Source of the DNA: Fimbriimonadales bacterium
GTDB taxonomy: Bacteria; Armatimonadota; Fimbriimonadia; Fimbriimonadales; Fimbriimonadaceae
Reading direction: 5' to 3'
Assembly (NCBI GenBank): GCA_026392145.1
Contig: JAPLCS010000231.1
Coordinates: 1-10,464 of the forward strand
Length of the DNA stretch: 10,464 nt
Within the stretch, counting starts at the first letter, position 1, and every line of letters starts with the position of its first letter. Shown piece by piece: positions 1 through 7,564 of this stretch. Under the pieces are notes generated by a model. That model was given only the letters and a program-made list of their open reading frames with translations. It ran no database searches and was not told the origin of the DNA. Made by a program: the position numbers and the translations under genes.

Positions 1-1767
1 GGTCGCAATCCTTACGGAAAAATCTTTGCTCTACGTGCTGCTGCTGCAGGACTCAGTTGGAACGGACTCAGCACCGAAATTATCGCTGAAACTGCTGATG
101 GGCAGGCTCTTGCAGAATTTGATCTTTCCAGTGTAAGTGACACTCGATGGTCAGTCTGGATTGATTCGCTCGTCAATGCGAGCGCGGGCAAAGGTAAGCG
201 AAATGAAATCGTTTTACAAACAATAAAAGACGAACTAGCAACTTGGGCAATCCTTGAAAGTATTGTTCCGGAAGCCTCTGCGTCCCTGGTTGCCATTTTA
301 CGAAAAGCCATTCTCAACAAAGCAGTTCCCAGAAGTCGAAGTTTTGGGGATGGTGTTTATGTTAACACTCTTCGTAACTTTGAAGGATTATCATTTGAGA
401 AGGTGTTTGTTATTGGTGTCTCCGATGCAAGATACCCTTCCAAAGCAAGAGCCATACCCTTGCTACCGGTTGGTGTAGGCATTCCTTCCGCTGTCGAACA
501 ACAAACTCACTTTAAGAAGTTGATAGGTGGCTCATTAAGTGTCTCACTAAGCTTCTCTCGTACCGATCGCCGGAACAATCGAGAAGCCTTTCCGTCACCA
601 TGGCTAAACGAATTGCATGAAGATGGAAATTCGACGACCTATCACTCATCCCTAGACTTACTACAAGAGCTGGGTCCGAGAACAGATGAATCGATCATCT
701 TAGTTCATTCACTCAGCGATGGCGTTGTGAATGAACAACTTAAGCACGCATTTGAAACACTCAACTCAAGTGACACTCAACTTGAAAGCAAAATTGAATT
801 TGACATTCGAAGTCATACGTTCAGCGCAAGCCAACTGGAAACCTTTCTTGATTGCCCCCGCAAATGGTTTTATAAGAGCGTTCTAAAGTTGAAGGAGCCG
901 CCCCAAGATATCACCATCGGATTTAATCCGATGGATTTAGGGGAGATAATTCACAAGTCATTTGAAACTCTCTTCACTAAACATCGAGAAGCATTAAAAA
1001 ATCCTTCATTTGAGTGGCAAACAGAACACGCAGATGAACTTCACCGTATTTTTGAGGATTTTGCAAAACTCCCCGTGTACGGAACTTATACATGGACCAA
1101 GGCAGATGATATCAAAAAGTGGAAGAAGCATTTGAATCATGCCCTCAAAAAGGACACTGAACATCGAAGTGTAGATGCTATCCCTATTGACTTTGAAAAA
1201 GGCATTGAGGGAGACCTTTGTGGACTGAGATTCAGAGGAAAGATTGACCGCATTGACCAGATTGGTGATAGCGGTATACATATTATTGATTACAAGTCAA
1301 GTTCGCAAAACAAATCATTTAAGGATTTAGCTAACCACCCCACCGGACACGGTTCAAAAATTCAAAATCTGCTCTACATGGCCCTGGTCTTGGAAGCCAG
1401 TGCCGATAAAGAGCGAGCAAAGATAGACAAACTTTCCTCCAGCTACTGGTTTCTGGCAGAGCCTGAAAACCAATTCTTTCTCACTCAGCACTATGGTGAG
1501 AACGAACAAGAAACGCTTTTCAAGACTTTGAACATTATTAAATCAATGCTAGAAGAAGGGCTGGTGCCAATGACCCCCAAAGATCAGTTTCCAGATGGAA
1601 TTTGTGGATATTGTGGCTTTACTCAAATCTGCCCTAGCAACCGAATGGCTATACACGAGCGACAAAAGTCGTGTGCAAGTGGTCCTTTTGCACAGTTTCT
1701 TGCACTAGGTGAGAAAAAGACAGATGCGAAATCTAAATCTAACCTATCAGATACGGAGGATAAATAA
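1..1767 (+). CDS. AddB-like helicase/PD-(D/E)XK nuclease subunit with Fe-S cysteines (5' partial)
   Basis: This is the C-terminal 588 residues of a larger protein; frame 1 is open from the first base, so the true start lies upstream of the window. Numbering from base 1, residues about 116-142 resemble a superfamily 1 motif V region (NTLRNFEGLSFEKVFVIG), as in AddB and related exonuclease subunits. The C-terminal RecB-type nuclease has G314/H318, D416, and the D430-Y431-K432 catalytic motif. Cysteine C285 lies before the nuclease core; C535, C538 and C544 lie after it with CxxC-x5-C spacing. This matches the 4Fe-4S staple known in AddB nucleases. The usual motif VI arginine sequence is not evident, so this half may be a poor motor, as in AddB. 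It is expected to act in the cytoplasm with the downstream helicase on double-strand ends. Its stop is 2 bases before the next start. It could instead be an AdnA-type subunit. Confidence 0.85.
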   Translation, partial: GRNPYGKIFALRAAAAGLSWNGLSTEIIAETADGQALAEFDLSSVSDTRWSVWIDSLVNASAGKGKRNEIVLQTIKDELATWAILESIVPEASASLVAILRKAILNKAVPRSRSFGDGVYVNTLRNFEGLSFEKVFVIGVSDARYPSKARAIPLLPVGVGIPSAVEQQTHFKKLIGGSLSVSLSFSRTDRRNNREAFPSPWLNELHEDGNSTTYHSSLDLLQELGPRTDESIILVHSLSDGVVNEQLKHAFETLNSSDTQLESKIEFDIRSHTFSASQLETFLDCPRKWFYKSVLKLKEPPQDITIGFNPMDLGEIIHKSFETLFTKHREALKNPSFEWQTEHADELHRIFEDFAKLPVYGTYTWTKADDIKKWKKHLNHALKKDTEHRSVDAIPIDFEKGIEGDLCGLRFRGKIDRIDQIGDSGIHIIDYKSSSQNKSFKDLANHPTGHGSKIQNLLYMALVLEASADKERAKIDKLSSSYWFLAEPENQFFLTQHYGENEQETLFKTLNIIKSMLEEGLVPMTPKDQFPDGICGYCGFTQICPSNRMAIHERQKSCASGPFAQFLALGEKKTDAKSKSNLSDTEDK

Positions 1768-1769
1768 CG

Positions 1770-4700
1770 ATGTCTCAGGAAAAACAATTGCCCAGCGATC
1801 AACGATCTCGGGATCTTGCTGAATCCGACATTTCAAAGCCAATGGTGCTTGTTGCTGGTGCTGGATCTGGCAAAACAACCACGATGGTCAAGAGAATCAT
1901 CCGCTCCAGCATGGAAGGCGTTTCACTGTCCGACCAAGTAACTATTACCTTTACAGTGAAGGCAGCCTATGAGCTGAGAACCAAACTTCGGAAAGAACTC
2001 AGTGCACGAAATGATCTTCGCAGTAGAGATCAATTACAACTTATTCCATCGATGAGAATAGGAACCATCGACAGTATTGTTCAACGAATCCTCGAGGAAA
2101 ATGCAGTGGAAGCAGGTCTGCCTGCTGGCTTTAAAATTCTTACCGACGCCTCTCTCGCTGACCATTTTGCCAATTGGTTCAATGGCAGAATTGAACAATG
2201 GCGACAAGATCCAAGCTTGGAATCAGCTTGGCAAACTATCCAAAAGCTTGAAATCAAAAATCGGCAACTTGAGAAAATGCTCAGGAATCTCGCACTCTAC
2301 ATCATCAAAAGAGGGAAAGATGCTGCGTTAGTCTCGGGCGAGCACGAACTAGAAAATCAAATTTTTGAAACCGAAAACTTGATAGTTGAGTATTCGGACG
2401 AAGTTGAAACCTTTGGCGATGAAAATCTCACAAACAAATCTAAATCAATCTTGGGAGAGGTGAAAAATTTCATCGACCAACTTCAGTCAGATGTCGATGT
2501 TGAGTTCAATGTAGACATCAAACTCGGAAGTAATGGCGGAAATCCAGCAAAGTTATACCGCGATAACATCAAAGCGCTTGGAGCTAAAGCTAAAGAACTC
2601 AAGTTCGCCACTGATTATGCGAGGATTTTCCCGCTACTTAACCAAGTTTGTCAAGATGCCAACCTGCTACTGTTGCAGTTTGATTCTGAAGGCATTCTTG
2701 ATTACAACCGAGCGCTCCTGAGGGCAATCCACATGCTTGAGAGTAATTCGGCAATTCGTGAACAAATTCAGTCAACGATCAGTGCGGTCATGATAGATGA
2801 GTTCCAAGATACGAACCCAGAGCAAGTTCGGTTCAAAAAGCTCCTCTGTGGCTCGTCCACCGCATGGTTTGTAGTTGGAGACCCCAAACAGTCTATCTAT
2901 CGATTTAGAGGCGCTGACCTCAACGGATTTCTTAAATTTCAGAAAGAAGCGTATGACAAGGGTGTTACCATCGGAAGCTTAAATGCCAACTTCCGAAGTT
3001 GCCAAGCAATCCTAGAATTAGTCGACAGCTCTCTCAAGAATGCATTTGACACGGATGAATCCTTTGAGTACGAATCACTTGAAGCAATGACGGAAGGACA
3101 GGAGACTGTGTTATCACATGCCTGGATTGTTGCTAATCCTACTGATCAGGATGCGGAAGGAGTTAAAGAAACGGAGGGACAAGTGGTCGTAGGTTCTATC
3201 TTGCTCGCAATGAAAGAGCAATGGCATGTTCGAGATAAAGAAAACTCAAAATCTGTTTCTCGACCTATCCAACTTTCAGACATAGCTATTCTTTATCGAA
3301 GCGATAGGAACCTCAAGACTCTCACGAAGCACCTTGAAGCGGCCAGGATTCCATATCGGATTGAAAGTGATATCAATGTATTTGATCAAGATGAAGTTCG
3401 TGCCGTTGTCAATCTTCTTCGCGCAGCAACACGAATACCAGGTAAAGATCAAGAGGACTCTATTAAAATTGCAAATATTGCGGCGATGCGATCACTTAGT
3501 ATGCTGGCCAGCTTAAACGATTTACAAAACCCTCAGCAAAGAAAACTACTGGAGTCCAAAATTGAACATCTCCGAGATGAACTGGTTGGAATGTCGCCAA
3601 GCCAAGCTGTTTCCAACGTCATCCGCGATTACGATCTAGAGTCAATTATTCCGCTGGCTTCCCGACCACGTTCAGTGCTCAATAGGTTCAGAACGTTACT
3701 TGATCGAGCCATGGCAATGGAGTCCGAAGGAATTTGCTCAGTGCGAAAATTCGTGGATATCCTAGACGCTGGAGATATAAATCTTAATGAATCTCCCGCC
3801 CCAGAAGAAGACGAGCTTGCTGTGAGATTGATGACTGCGCATTCGTCAAAAGGGCTTGAATTTCCAATGGTGATTGTTACAGGGTTTGCTGGCAAACCAC
3901 ATCAGGTAACGGGACCGCTTGAAAACAACTCTGGCGATCTCTTCGTTAAGTTCAAAGATGTCCAGCCCATTGGATTTGAGGAGTTATCTGAAAACGAAAA
4001 AATTCAGGAAGAGAAAGAAGCCATGCGACTACTTTATGTAGCGATGACACGCGCAAAGGATCACCTAATTGTAAATGCCTCTACTCACAAGACTTCAAAC
4101 AAGCTGATGAAAGATCATATCAAACCAAAGGCAAATGCCGAAGCCCTGGGCAAAATTCTTTCTTATTCAGACCAAACTTGGCCACAAAACGAAAATACTT
4201 TTAAGTGCGAAAACAACTTTGATTTACAAAGATGGAATCAAGTTGTTCAGGCAGAGAATCGAACAACTCCCACCCAACTCGCTCATGCGACCGACTTGAT
4301 GGCTGGCAAGCTGTTTCCTGAAGAGGAGTTCAACAATTTAGAAAGTATTGATTCCCAGGAAGTTACAGAAGACGGGCCAACGATGCGACCCACCGCAAAG
4401 GAAGCCGTTCACTTTGGTCGAGCCGTGCACTTGGCTCTTCAAACTATTGACTTCAGGAATCCTGACCTCAATGCTGTTTCTGAAATTGCCTCCACCTTAT
4501 TCCAATCTGATCAAGATCGGCTCAAAGAGTTTGTGCATCGAGCCTTGGGTACCTCTATACTGCAAGAGGCTACAACCTCCGGAAACAACCTCTGGCGAGA
4601 AGCTTATGTTGCAACGGTTCGAGATGACAATCAGTTGCTCGAAGGAATTGTGGACCTTGTATATGAGCGATCTGATGGAACCCTGGCTGTTGTAGATTAC

Positions 4701-4877
4701 AAAACAGATAAAGTCTCCAATCAAGCAGAAGCCGATGAGCGGATGGAACGGAGCTACAAAAAGCAAGGTGCCGCTTATCGTGAACTGCTTAGTAGCGCTA
4801 CCGGAAAAGAAGTCTCTACTGTCTCCTTCATCTTTCTCAATCTTAATCCTCCTTATGTCTGTGAGGTTAATTCTTAG
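1770..4877 (+). CDS. AddA/RecB-like UvrD-family helicase-nuclease
   Basis: This 1035-residue protein is a superfamily 1A DNA helicase fused to a RecB-family nuclease. In order: Walker A at residues 30-36 (GAGSGKT), Walker B at D343-E344 (VMIDEFQDT), motif III at 370-383 (GDPKQSIYRFRGAD), motif IV with LNANFRS, motif V at about 689-698 (TAHSSKGLEF), and motif VI at about 756-763 (YVAMTRAK). The C-terminal nuclease has GRxxH at 883-887, D962, and D976-Y977-K978. All expected catalytic residues are present. With the upstream subunit it should unwind and resect double-strand DNA ends for RecA-dependent repair and degrade foreign linear DNA. The ATG is supported by GGAGG at 1755-1759. The order AddB-like then AddA-like, 2 bases apart, is as in classic addBA operons. 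An AdnB-type assignment, as in mycobacteria, is the main alternative. Confidence 0.93.
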   Translation: MSQEKQLPSDQRSRDLAESDISKPMVLVAGAGSGKTTTMVKRIIRSSMEGVSLSDQVTITFTVKAAYELRTKLRKELSARNDLRSRDQLQLIPSMRIGTIDSIVQRILEENAVEAGLPAGFKILTDASLADHFANWFNGRIEQWRQDPSLESAWQTIQKLEIKNRQLEKMLRNLALYIIKRGKDAALVSGEHELENQIFETENLIVEYSDEVETFGDENLTNKSKSILGEVKNFIDQLQSDVDVEFNVDIKLGSNGGNPAKLYRDNIKALGAKAKELKFATDYARIFPLLNQVCQDANLLLLQFDSEGILDYNRALLRAIHMLESNSAIREQIQSTISAVMIDEFQDTNPEQVRFKKLLCGSSTAWFVVGDPKQSIYRFRGADLNGFLKFQKEAYDKGVTIGSLNANFRSCQAILELVDSSLKNAFDTDESFEYESLEAMTEGQETVLSHAWIVANPTDQDAEGVKETEGQVVVGSILLAMKEQWHVRDKENSKSVSRPIQLSDIAILYRSDRNLKTLTKHLEAARIPYRIESDINVFDQDEVRAVVNLLRAATRIPGKDQEDSIKIANIAAMRSLSMLASLNDLQNPQQRKLLESKIEHLRDELVGMSPSQAVSNVIRDYDLESIIPLASRPRSVLNRFRTLLDRAMAMESEGICSVRKFVDILDAGDINLNESPAPEEDELAVRLMTAHSSKGLEFPMVIVTGFAGKPHQVTGPLENNSGDLFVKFKDVQPIGFEELSENEKIQEEKEAMRLLYVAMTRAKDHLIVNASTHKTSNKLMKDHIKPKANAEALGKILSYSDQTWPQNENTFKCENNFDLQRWNQVVQAENRTTPTQLAHATDLMAGKLFPEEEFNNLESIDSQEVTEDGPTMRPTAKEAVHFGRAVHLALQTIDFRNPDLNAVSEIASTLFQSDQDRLKEFVHRALGTSILQEATTSGNNLWREAYVATVRDDNQLLEGIVDLVYERSDGTLAVVDYKTDKVSNQAEADERMERSYKKQGAAYRELLSSATGKEVSTVSFIFLNLNPPYVCEVNS

Positions 4878-4888
4878 GAGTAATCAAA

Positions 4889-5794
4889 ATGCAATCTAGC
4901 CATCAAAATTCAGAAAAAGATAATTCAAATGTGGAAAGTCGGTCCGACCAAAGTTCCGAGGTGATTCAACCCATTGTGGAGGAACTCGAAGATGATGATT
5001 TGGAAGAAGTTGATGATGATAGCCTTGATGATGATGAAGAGGAGGAAGAGGAGTATGAGGGAAGCTATCGATACCTTTGCTTATGGCAATATGCGCAATC
5101 CATTTCGCCTGTAGCCGAGACCTATGAGAACTCAGCATCAGGCACCGAAGAAACTGCTAACTCAGAAACTAAAATCATTCAATATCATTGGACCTACGAT
5201 GACTTAGAACCCTACAACCAAGGGGTAGTTCACTGCATTCCAAACTGGGAAACATATAGTGGGCTAGATGACTTCCTTGAAATGCAATACCCAAAAGCTA
5301 TTCATACTGTTCTCAGTGATTTTTTTGAAGAAAAATTTCACTCAATGTGGGAGAATTTGGAGTCTAGTCAAAAGAATGAGTTTATTAACTTGAATGGAGG
5401 ACCTAATCGATTTATCGCAGAAAGAAATTCTGGAGATAGTGATTGGTTCTGGTGTGAAAAGTTTGCTGAGGCAGAAACGCTTACACGCTGCAAACATATT
5501 AACTGTGTACAAGATTTGACTGAGGAGGAATATAGTAGAGCTCATGATGCTATGTCTTACGGTTCAAGTATCGAAATGAGTATTTTTGAAACCGAAGACG
5601 ACGGATTACCATCTGGAGTCAAGAATCGCCTTACTCTTTGGTGGATCAATGTGTCCAATGTCACAGTAACAGGAATGGGAACTGATAAAGAAATAGGTGA
5701 TCTTTTGGGTCCCTACACAAGTTATGCTTCGGCCTATGACACTTTCTATACCATTGCAAGAAAAGTCGTTGAAGACAAGTACGACATTCAGTAA
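4889..5794 (+). CDS. Highly acidic protein of unknown function, co-operonic with the AddAB-like pair
   Basis: I do not recognise a family for this 301-residue protein. It carries 67 Asp/Glu against 19 Lys/Arg by hand count. The acidity is most extreme in a low-complexity tract at about residues 31-57 made almost only of D and E. A polar, Ser/Asn/Gln-rich N-terminus precedes the tract. The rest is rich in Trp and Tyr and looks globular, without signal peptide or membrane segment. The ATG has AGGAG at 4876-4880, which overlaps the stop of the helicase gene. The 11-base gap implies cotranscription and probably translational coupling. The position suggests a function linked to DNA end processing. 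The acidic tract could bind basic proteins or mimic DNA, but this is only inference. The coding frame is uninterrupted and has a good ribosome binding site, so the gene itself is secure. Confidence 0.85.
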   Translation: MQSSHQNSEKDNSNVESRSDQSSEVIQPIVEELEDDDLEEVDDDSLDDDEEEEEEYEGSYRYLCLWQYAQSISPVAETYENSASGTEETANSETKIIQYHWTYDDLEPYNQGVVHCIPNWETYSGLDDFLEMQYPKAIHTVLSDFFEEKFHSMWENLESSQKNEFINLNGGPNRFIAERNSGDSDWFWCEKFAEAETLTRCKHINCVQDLTEEEYSRAHDAMSYGSSIEMSIFETEDDGLPSGVKNRLTLWWINVSNVTVTGMGTDKEIGDLLGPYTSYASAYDTFYTIARKVVEDKYDIQ

Positions 5795-5827
5795 TTTTTT
5801 GCTTTCTGAATTCATTTATAAAAAGAG

Positions 5828-5855
5828 TTTGCATTCTGGAAAAAACGTGTATACT
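5828..5855 (+). promoter_or_regulatory. Sigma70-like promoter for the riboswitch operon
   Basis: A TATACT -10 element (5850-5855) lies 16 bases after TTTGCA (5828-5833), which matches four of six -35 consensus positions. Initiation about 7 bases downstream would fall at about 5862, the first base of riboswitch helix P1. That agreement is the strongest support. No clear terminator for the preceding gene is seen, so some read-through from upstream is possible. Confidence 0.65.
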
Positions 5856-5861
5856 TAGGAA

Positions 5862-5953
5862 GTATCAAGAGCGGCCCCATGGGGCCCGACAACCGAGTGA
5901 ATTCATTCACCACGGTGCCAGGAGCAACCAGCTCGATACGCAGGGATAGCCTG
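5862..5953 (+). promoter_or_regulatory. SAM-clan riboswitch aptamer (SAM-I/SAM-IV type)
   Basis: The region carries hallmark sequences of the SAM-I/SAM-IV clan. P1 is GTATC (5862-5866) paired with GATAC (5935-5939), followed on the 5' side by AAGAG. P2 is a GC-rich hairpin (about 5873-5886), then CCCGACAACC (5885-5894), close to the SAM-I core CCCGGCAACC. P3 pairs ACCG (5892-5895) with CGGT (5913-5916) and GTGA (5897-5900) with TCAC (5907-5910). GGTGCCA (5914-5920) is conserved in the clan. P4 is GAGC/GCTC (5922-5925 and 5931-5934). P2 is too short for the SAM-I kink-turn, and an extra hairpin CAGG/CCTG (5941-5944 and 5950-5953) follows P1. These two points favour the SAM-I/IV subtype over classic SAM-I. 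The ligand is S-adenosylmethionine. The downstream terminator implies that SAM binding switches expression off. Confidence 0.88.
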
Positions 5954-5985
5954 AAAAAGTTACAGCTTTCTCTGAAACAATTAGG

Positions 5986-6016
5986 GGTCGTTGGTGTATA
6001 GCACTAACGACCTTTT
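5986..6016 (+). terminator. Riboswitch-controlled intrinsic terminator
   Basis: An 11-bp stem pairs 5986-5996 with 6002-6012 (one G-T pair, loop TATAG) and is followed directly by TTTT (6013-6016) and further A/T. It lies 32 bases after the riboswitch and before the first gene, so it is a regulated attenuator rather than the end of a gene. Bases 5936-5941 (3' strand of P1) can pair with 5994-5999 on the 5' arm and loop of this stem, a plausible antiterminator when SAM is absent. Confidence 0.85.
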
Positions 6017-6156
6017 AATTTAGCAATGGGGCCAAACAACGCACAAGTGCGTTGCGAGGCAACAAATGAAACCAAATAACTGCGTTTTGAACGCTTACAC
6101 AGCTTCGACGATAATCTCGTTCGAAATGAAATCGCCAACCAACTCTTTGCTCGTTC
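6017..6156 (+). other. Structured leader between attenuator and first gene
   Basis: These 140 bases contain three inverted repeats. The first is a perfect 18-base palindrome at 6037-6054 (CAACGCAC, AA, GTGCGTTG). The second is GTTGC-GAG-GCAAC at 6051-6063, which shares bases with the first, so the two hairpins exclude each other. The third pairs 6104-6111 with 6117-6125, with one bulged T and a five-base loop. None is followed by a T-run, so they do not look like terminators. The leader is unusually long for a region after a riboswitch terminator. I recognise no known RNA family in it. It could be a second regulatory layer, for example controlling translation, or could contain the short reading frame at 6066. 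Confidence 0.5.
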
Positions 6157-6179
6157 AGGAGGTGTGCTTTGGCTTCTAA
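6066..6179 (+). CDS. Possible 37-residue leader peptide
   Basis: An ATG at 6066 preceded by GAGG (6056-6059, 6-base spacing) opens a 37-codon frame ending in TAA at 6177-6179. The end lies 11 bases inside the ATPase gene that begins with TTG at 6169. Ribosomes finishing this frame would stop next to that start, which would allow translational coupling. The GAGG is in the loop and stem of the 6051-6063 hairpin and could be masked by it. The peptide has no recognisable motif, signal sequence or run of regulatory codons. It may be chance; conservation of the frame in relatives would be needed to accept it. Confidence 0.22.
   Translation: MKPNNCVLNAYTASTIISFEMKSPTNSLLVQEVCFGF
6157..6163 (+). promoter_or_regulatory. 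Strong ribosome binding site that sets a TTG start
   Basis: AGGAGGT is a near-perfect Shine-Dalgarno sequence. It ends five bases before TTG at 6169, the only well-spaced start codon in the open ATPase frame. The GTG codons at 6162 and 6164 overlap or abut the site and are unusable. Confidence 0.8.
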
Positions 6180-7564
6180 TTCAAACTACCTGACTGCACT
6201 TGGAGTTTACGGGTTCAAGTCTGTGGAACCTGTAATTCTCGCTGCCCTCGTAACTGGTGATCCATTACTACTTATAGGTAGAAGCGGTACTGGAAAGACC
6301 TTCCTTCTGAACTCACTTTCGGAAGCACTCGGACTAGAACACCGTCACTATAACGCATCTATGGTGAGTTTCGATGACTTGGTTGGATTTCCTTATCCAG
6401 ATGATGAAAAGTCCTCCGTACGCTTTCTTGAAACGCCTGCGACAGTTTGGGGAGCCGAAAGTGTACTCATTGATGAAATCTCAAGATGCCGACCTGAGCA
6501 GCAGAATCGACTCTTTAGCCTTATCCATGAACGCAGAATTCAAGGTATGTCACTGGAAAAACTGCGCTACAGATGGGCGGCAATGAATCCATGTGGTCTA
6601 GATAGTGGTGCCGACTATATTGGTTCAGAACCCCTTGATCAAGCACTTGCTGATCGATTTTCACTCATTCTCAAAGTAGGTGACTGGGATGATCTTTGCC
6701 TGGAAGATAAGCGACGGGTAGCTAATCCTGCCGGAGAAGGAAAAGTCAATGTAAAGAATGAGGAACTTTGCCAGGCATTAGCCATTTGGCAGGCTAGTTT
6801 CCAACAGCTCCTTGAAAAGTGCCCCTCCAATTCGCATCTCTCCAAGGAGAGTTAGACTTCTCACACGATCTCTTTTGGCTGCGACAATTGTTTCTGGGGA
6901 AGGAATAAATGAAAAAATCTTCCTCTCAATTCTCAAGTGCTCTCTTCCTCAACTCTCATACGAGGCCGAAGTTCCCGAATCTGCGATACTTGCTGCTCAC
7001 AGGCTTGCATGGGACACAGTTTGCACGACAGGAGATCAAAAGTGGGTCCATGACTTTCATTTATCCAATTCACTTTCCGCCAAACTCTCACTTCTTTTGA
7101 ATTCGTGCCCAAGTGAAGACATCGGTAGTGCTACAGTTGCAGAGTTTTTGGCAAATGGCAGATTCGGGCACACTGGAGCTTTTGCGTTGGCTGTCTATCC
7201 TGCAGCGGCAGAAGGCAGGGTTCCCAATTTAAATGCTGAATGCATTTCGGATTTAGGCAAAATCGCGCAATTGGCATTATCAGTTGAGGGATCAATTTCT
7301 TGGTATGTAAGTTATAGTTCAACTAGCAAGGCTCATCCCCAGCGAGACAAATGGTCAAAAATAGTCTCAAAGCTGACCGGTGCAAGAAGAGAGCGTGCTG
7401 AACACCTGATGAAATATCTGCTACTCAACATTAAAGATGTCTCATTTTCCGAATCTGATGATTATTACCAAATTGACTTTAAAGCACTTGAAGGAGACTT
7501 TCACAAGTGTATCCAGATATTGGCGGAGACTCATAAAGCTGAACCAAAGGTGCAAATTGATTAG
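6169..7564 (+). CDS. MoxR-like AAA+ ATPase, reading frame split by an apparent +1 frameshift
   Basis: The first part (6169-6855) is a AAA+ ATPase core of the MoxR type. It has Walker A at residues 37-44 (GRSGTGKT), Walker B at D102-E103 (VLIDEIS), sensor 1 in AAMNP (N140), and a likely arginine finger in ALADRFS (R163). The frame stops at 6853-6855. The expected C-terminal lid helix (ISPRRVRLLTRSLLAA) continues in the next frame from about 6821 to the stop at 7562-7564. Joining the frames gives about 464 residues. Upstream of the second part there is no ribosome binding site, and its frame has a stop at 6779-6781, so the crossing lies within 6782-6855. MoxR ATPases typically work as chaperone-like remodelers with VWA-domain proteins, and one is encoded downstream. 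The region after the lid has no domain I recognise. Whether the split is programmed, a real mutation or a sequence error cannot be settled here. Confidence 0.85.
6811..6828 (+). other. Candidate +1 frameshift site in the ATPase gene
   Basis: Frame 1 reads CTT GAA AAG TGC CCC TCC. A tRNA-Pro on CCC (6823-6825) could slip one base to CCT (6824-6826), giving ...LLEKCPPIRISPRR, which continues smoothly into the lid helix. Homopolymer runs here (AAAA at 6815-6818, CCCC at 6822-6825) make a one-base sequencing error or a true indel equally plausible. Confidence 0.5.
7546..7551 (+). promoter_or_regulatory. Ribosome binding site supporting a TTG start at 7557
   Basis: AAAGGT lies 5 bases before TTG at 7557, inside the end of the ATPase gene. 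This start makes the next gene overlap the ATPase stop by 8 bases, a pattern of translational coupling. Later ATGs at 7629 and 7641 lack well-spaced sites; the AGGAGG before 7641 abuts the ATG. Confidence 0.45.

Noticed and set aside
254..478. 74-codon plus-strand reading frame inside the AddB-like gene
   Set aside because: It is out of frame with a long open frame carrying recognisable family motifs and has no motif of its own.
3629..3895. Minus-strand open frame opposite the helicase motif V region
   Set aside because: It is a shadow of the conserved helicase coding frame, without ribosome binding site or recognisable protein features.
5031..5060. GAT/GAA-rich repeat as a tandem DNA repeat or CRISPR-like array
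   Set aside because: It is low-complexity coding sequence for an acidic tract, with no regular repeat unit or spacers.
5786..5811. ATTCAG/CTGAAT inverted repeat overlapping the stop of the acidic-protein gene, as a terminator
   Set aside because: The stem is only six A/T-rich pairs, the loop is 14 bases, and the T-run is inside the loop rather than after the stem.
6104..6130. GTTCGAAAT as a tRNA T-loop or tmRNA remnant
   Set aside because: No acceptor, D or anticodon arm fits around it, and the bases are explained by a simple hairpin in the leader.
6812..7564. Second half of the ATPase as an independent gene starting at TTG 6812
   Set aside because: There is no ribosome binding site before it, and its N-terminus is the lid domain that a MoxR ATPase core lacks otherwise; a frameshifted single gene is simpler.
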